A stretch of 23,248 nt of DNA from positions 1-23,248 of the IMG/VR virus record IMGVR_UViG_3300042446_002135; one strand, given 5' to 3'. Positions 22,502-23,248 of the stretch are shown one piece after another. Made by a program: the position numbers and the translations under genes. The DNA is from a virus. The first letter of the stretch is position 1. Every line of letters starts with the position of its first letter. Below the pieces are notes generated by a model. The model worked only from the letters and a program-made list of their open reading frames with translations, was not told the DNA's origin and made no database searches.

Positions 22502-23248
22502 TAAGAAAGATAATTTATTTTAGAAGTTATATCCTTTATTTTAGGGATTATTTCATTTAATTTTTCACTAAGTGAAGCCCCAGCGGCATTTATATCTACT
22601 AAGGGGGCGCCAGGGGGTGCTGCTACAGCTGATGTTAAAGATGCTGCTAATTTACTTAATTCAAGTAGTAAATCTACTAATATATCTTGTGTGAGACCTC
22701 CTAATAACATAGGTTGATCAGAAAACTGAAATATTTTACCCTCCTCATCTATAGGAGATGCTGGGCCTAGTATTATTTTAGGGGAATTTATATGTACATA
22801 TCCATCAGCATTTAAATTTATTATATTTTTAGTATTTATTTCAATATTTGTTTTAGCAAATATCATTACTTCATCTTTTTTAGAGTTTAAAGTAATTCTA
22901 TCACTATTTATAATGACTTGAGGAAATACATAATTATTAGGTAATAAAGGTTGTGTTATTGGATTTAATATATCATTTTTACTTGGTAATAATGGTAATT
23001 TCTGTGTTGAAGTAAGATAAATAGAAGATAATTCTTTATTTATTTCTTCAATATTGGGATATAAAGAACCGGTATTAGTAGTTACATACCCATTAACTAA
23101 TATAGTTATTGGATCCCCATTATTACCTGTTTTACTCCATTCACTTATATCGGAATAAAATTTTACTGTACTACCAAATCTAATTCCATTTCCCTTTCTA
23201 CCTTGATATATTCTATCACCTTCAAAAGATAATAAATTTCTAATATCT
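22501..23248 (-). CDS. Baseplate hub/spike protein, gp5-like (5' end outside window)
   Basis: The frame ending at 22501 is open on the minus strand to the right edge, giving 248 visible residues, so the ATG at 22866 is internal and not the start. The visible part begins with RNLLSFEGDRIYQGRKGNGI, then RFGSTV and TGNNGDPITILVNG, the pattern of gp5-like hub proteins of T4-like phages. A later part (about DRITLNSKKDEVMIFAKTN and LNADGYVHINSPKIILG) has alternating small and hydrophobic residues, as in the beta-helix needle of spikes. A helical tail (SEKLNEIIPKIKDITSKI) closes the protein. It would form the cell-puncturing tip of the tail. Any lysozyme domain would lie in the missing part. The gene is followed by the 384-residue protein with a one-base overlap. 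Confidence 0.8.
   Translation of the reverse strand, partial: DIRNLLSFEGDRIYQGRKGNGIRFGSTVKFYSDISEWSKTGNNGDPITILVNGYVTTNTGSLYPNIEEINKELSSIYLTSTQKLPLLPSKNDILNPITQPLLPNNYVFPQVIINSDRITLNSKKDEVMIFAKTNIEINTKNIINLNADGYVHINSPKIILGPASPIDEEGKIFQFSDQPMLLGGLTQDILVDLLLELSKLAASLTSAVAAPPGAPLVDINAAGASLSEKLNEIIPKIKDITSKINYLS

Noticed and set aside
22501-22866. A separate 121-residue gene starting at the ATG at 22866
   Set aside because: The frame continues without a stop to the right edge and the upstream part carries gp5-like motifs, so this ATG is internal.
1-23248. Prophage or integrated element borders, tRNA genes and integrase
   Set aside because: I looked for tRNA-like cloverleaf sequences, direct repeats suggestive of att sites and recombinase motifs and found none; lytic T4-like phages are not expected to have them.

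Overview
The window looks like part of the genome of a T4-like (contractile-tailed) phage of a Bacteroidota host. Every gene I accept lies on the minus strand, so transcription runs from high to low coordinates. The phage assignment rests on a gp5-like hub/spike protein, a gp25-like and a gp6-like baseplate wedge protein, and a conserved T4-type virion protein, all in one tightly packed block. The Bacteroidota host is inferred from a TonB-dependent receptor with Bacteroidota-type sequence, AT-rich leaders that mostly lack a Shine-Dalgarno sequence, and Thr-rich virion proteins. Genes abut or overlap by 1 to 4 bases (TAATG and ATGA junctions), which suggests translational coupling. No tRNA, rRNA, integrase, CRISPR array or clear terminator was seen, and no gene-free stretch exceeds 50 bases.

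Layout in the order of transcription (right to left). (1) 23248-18729: baseplate core, with the gp5-like spike (5' end outside the window), a long helical protein with hydrophobic segments, a small unknown, gp25-like and gp6-like proteins. (2) 18712-18113: a GH19-type endolysin lodged in the baseplate block. (3) 18069-9421: distal tail/baseplate proteins, including a DNRLRE-like protein, a 1505-residue giant and three beta-rich structural proteins. (4) 9417-7353: two proteins with mucin-like poly-Thr linkers, the larger with an Ig-like domain and 42-bp tandem DNA repeats. (5) 7333-4341: three glycan genes, namely a GT-A-like protein, a GT2-methyltransferase fusion and a DUF616-like protein, with markedly lower GC than the genes further left. 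(6) 4315-4004: a short stand-alone copy of the C-terminal module found in the 9421-10392 protein, with higher GC. (7) 3993-1794: a GIY-YIG nuclease, a zinc-ribbon/TOPRIM primase and a PD-(D/E)XK exonuclease. (8) 1756-1: a TonB-dependent outer-membrane receptor, open at the left edge. It was recovered by translating the minus strand by eye and has no stop over 585 codons.

Two things stand out. First, glycosyltransferase genes sit directly beside Thr-rich virion proteins, which suggests a phage-encoded system that decorates its own tail with O-glycans. Second, a host-type TonB-dependent receptor is placed in line with phage replication genes. It could serve nutrient uptake during infection, receptor decoy or superinfection exclusion. 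Both are inferences from content and context; the functions are not shown by the sequence.
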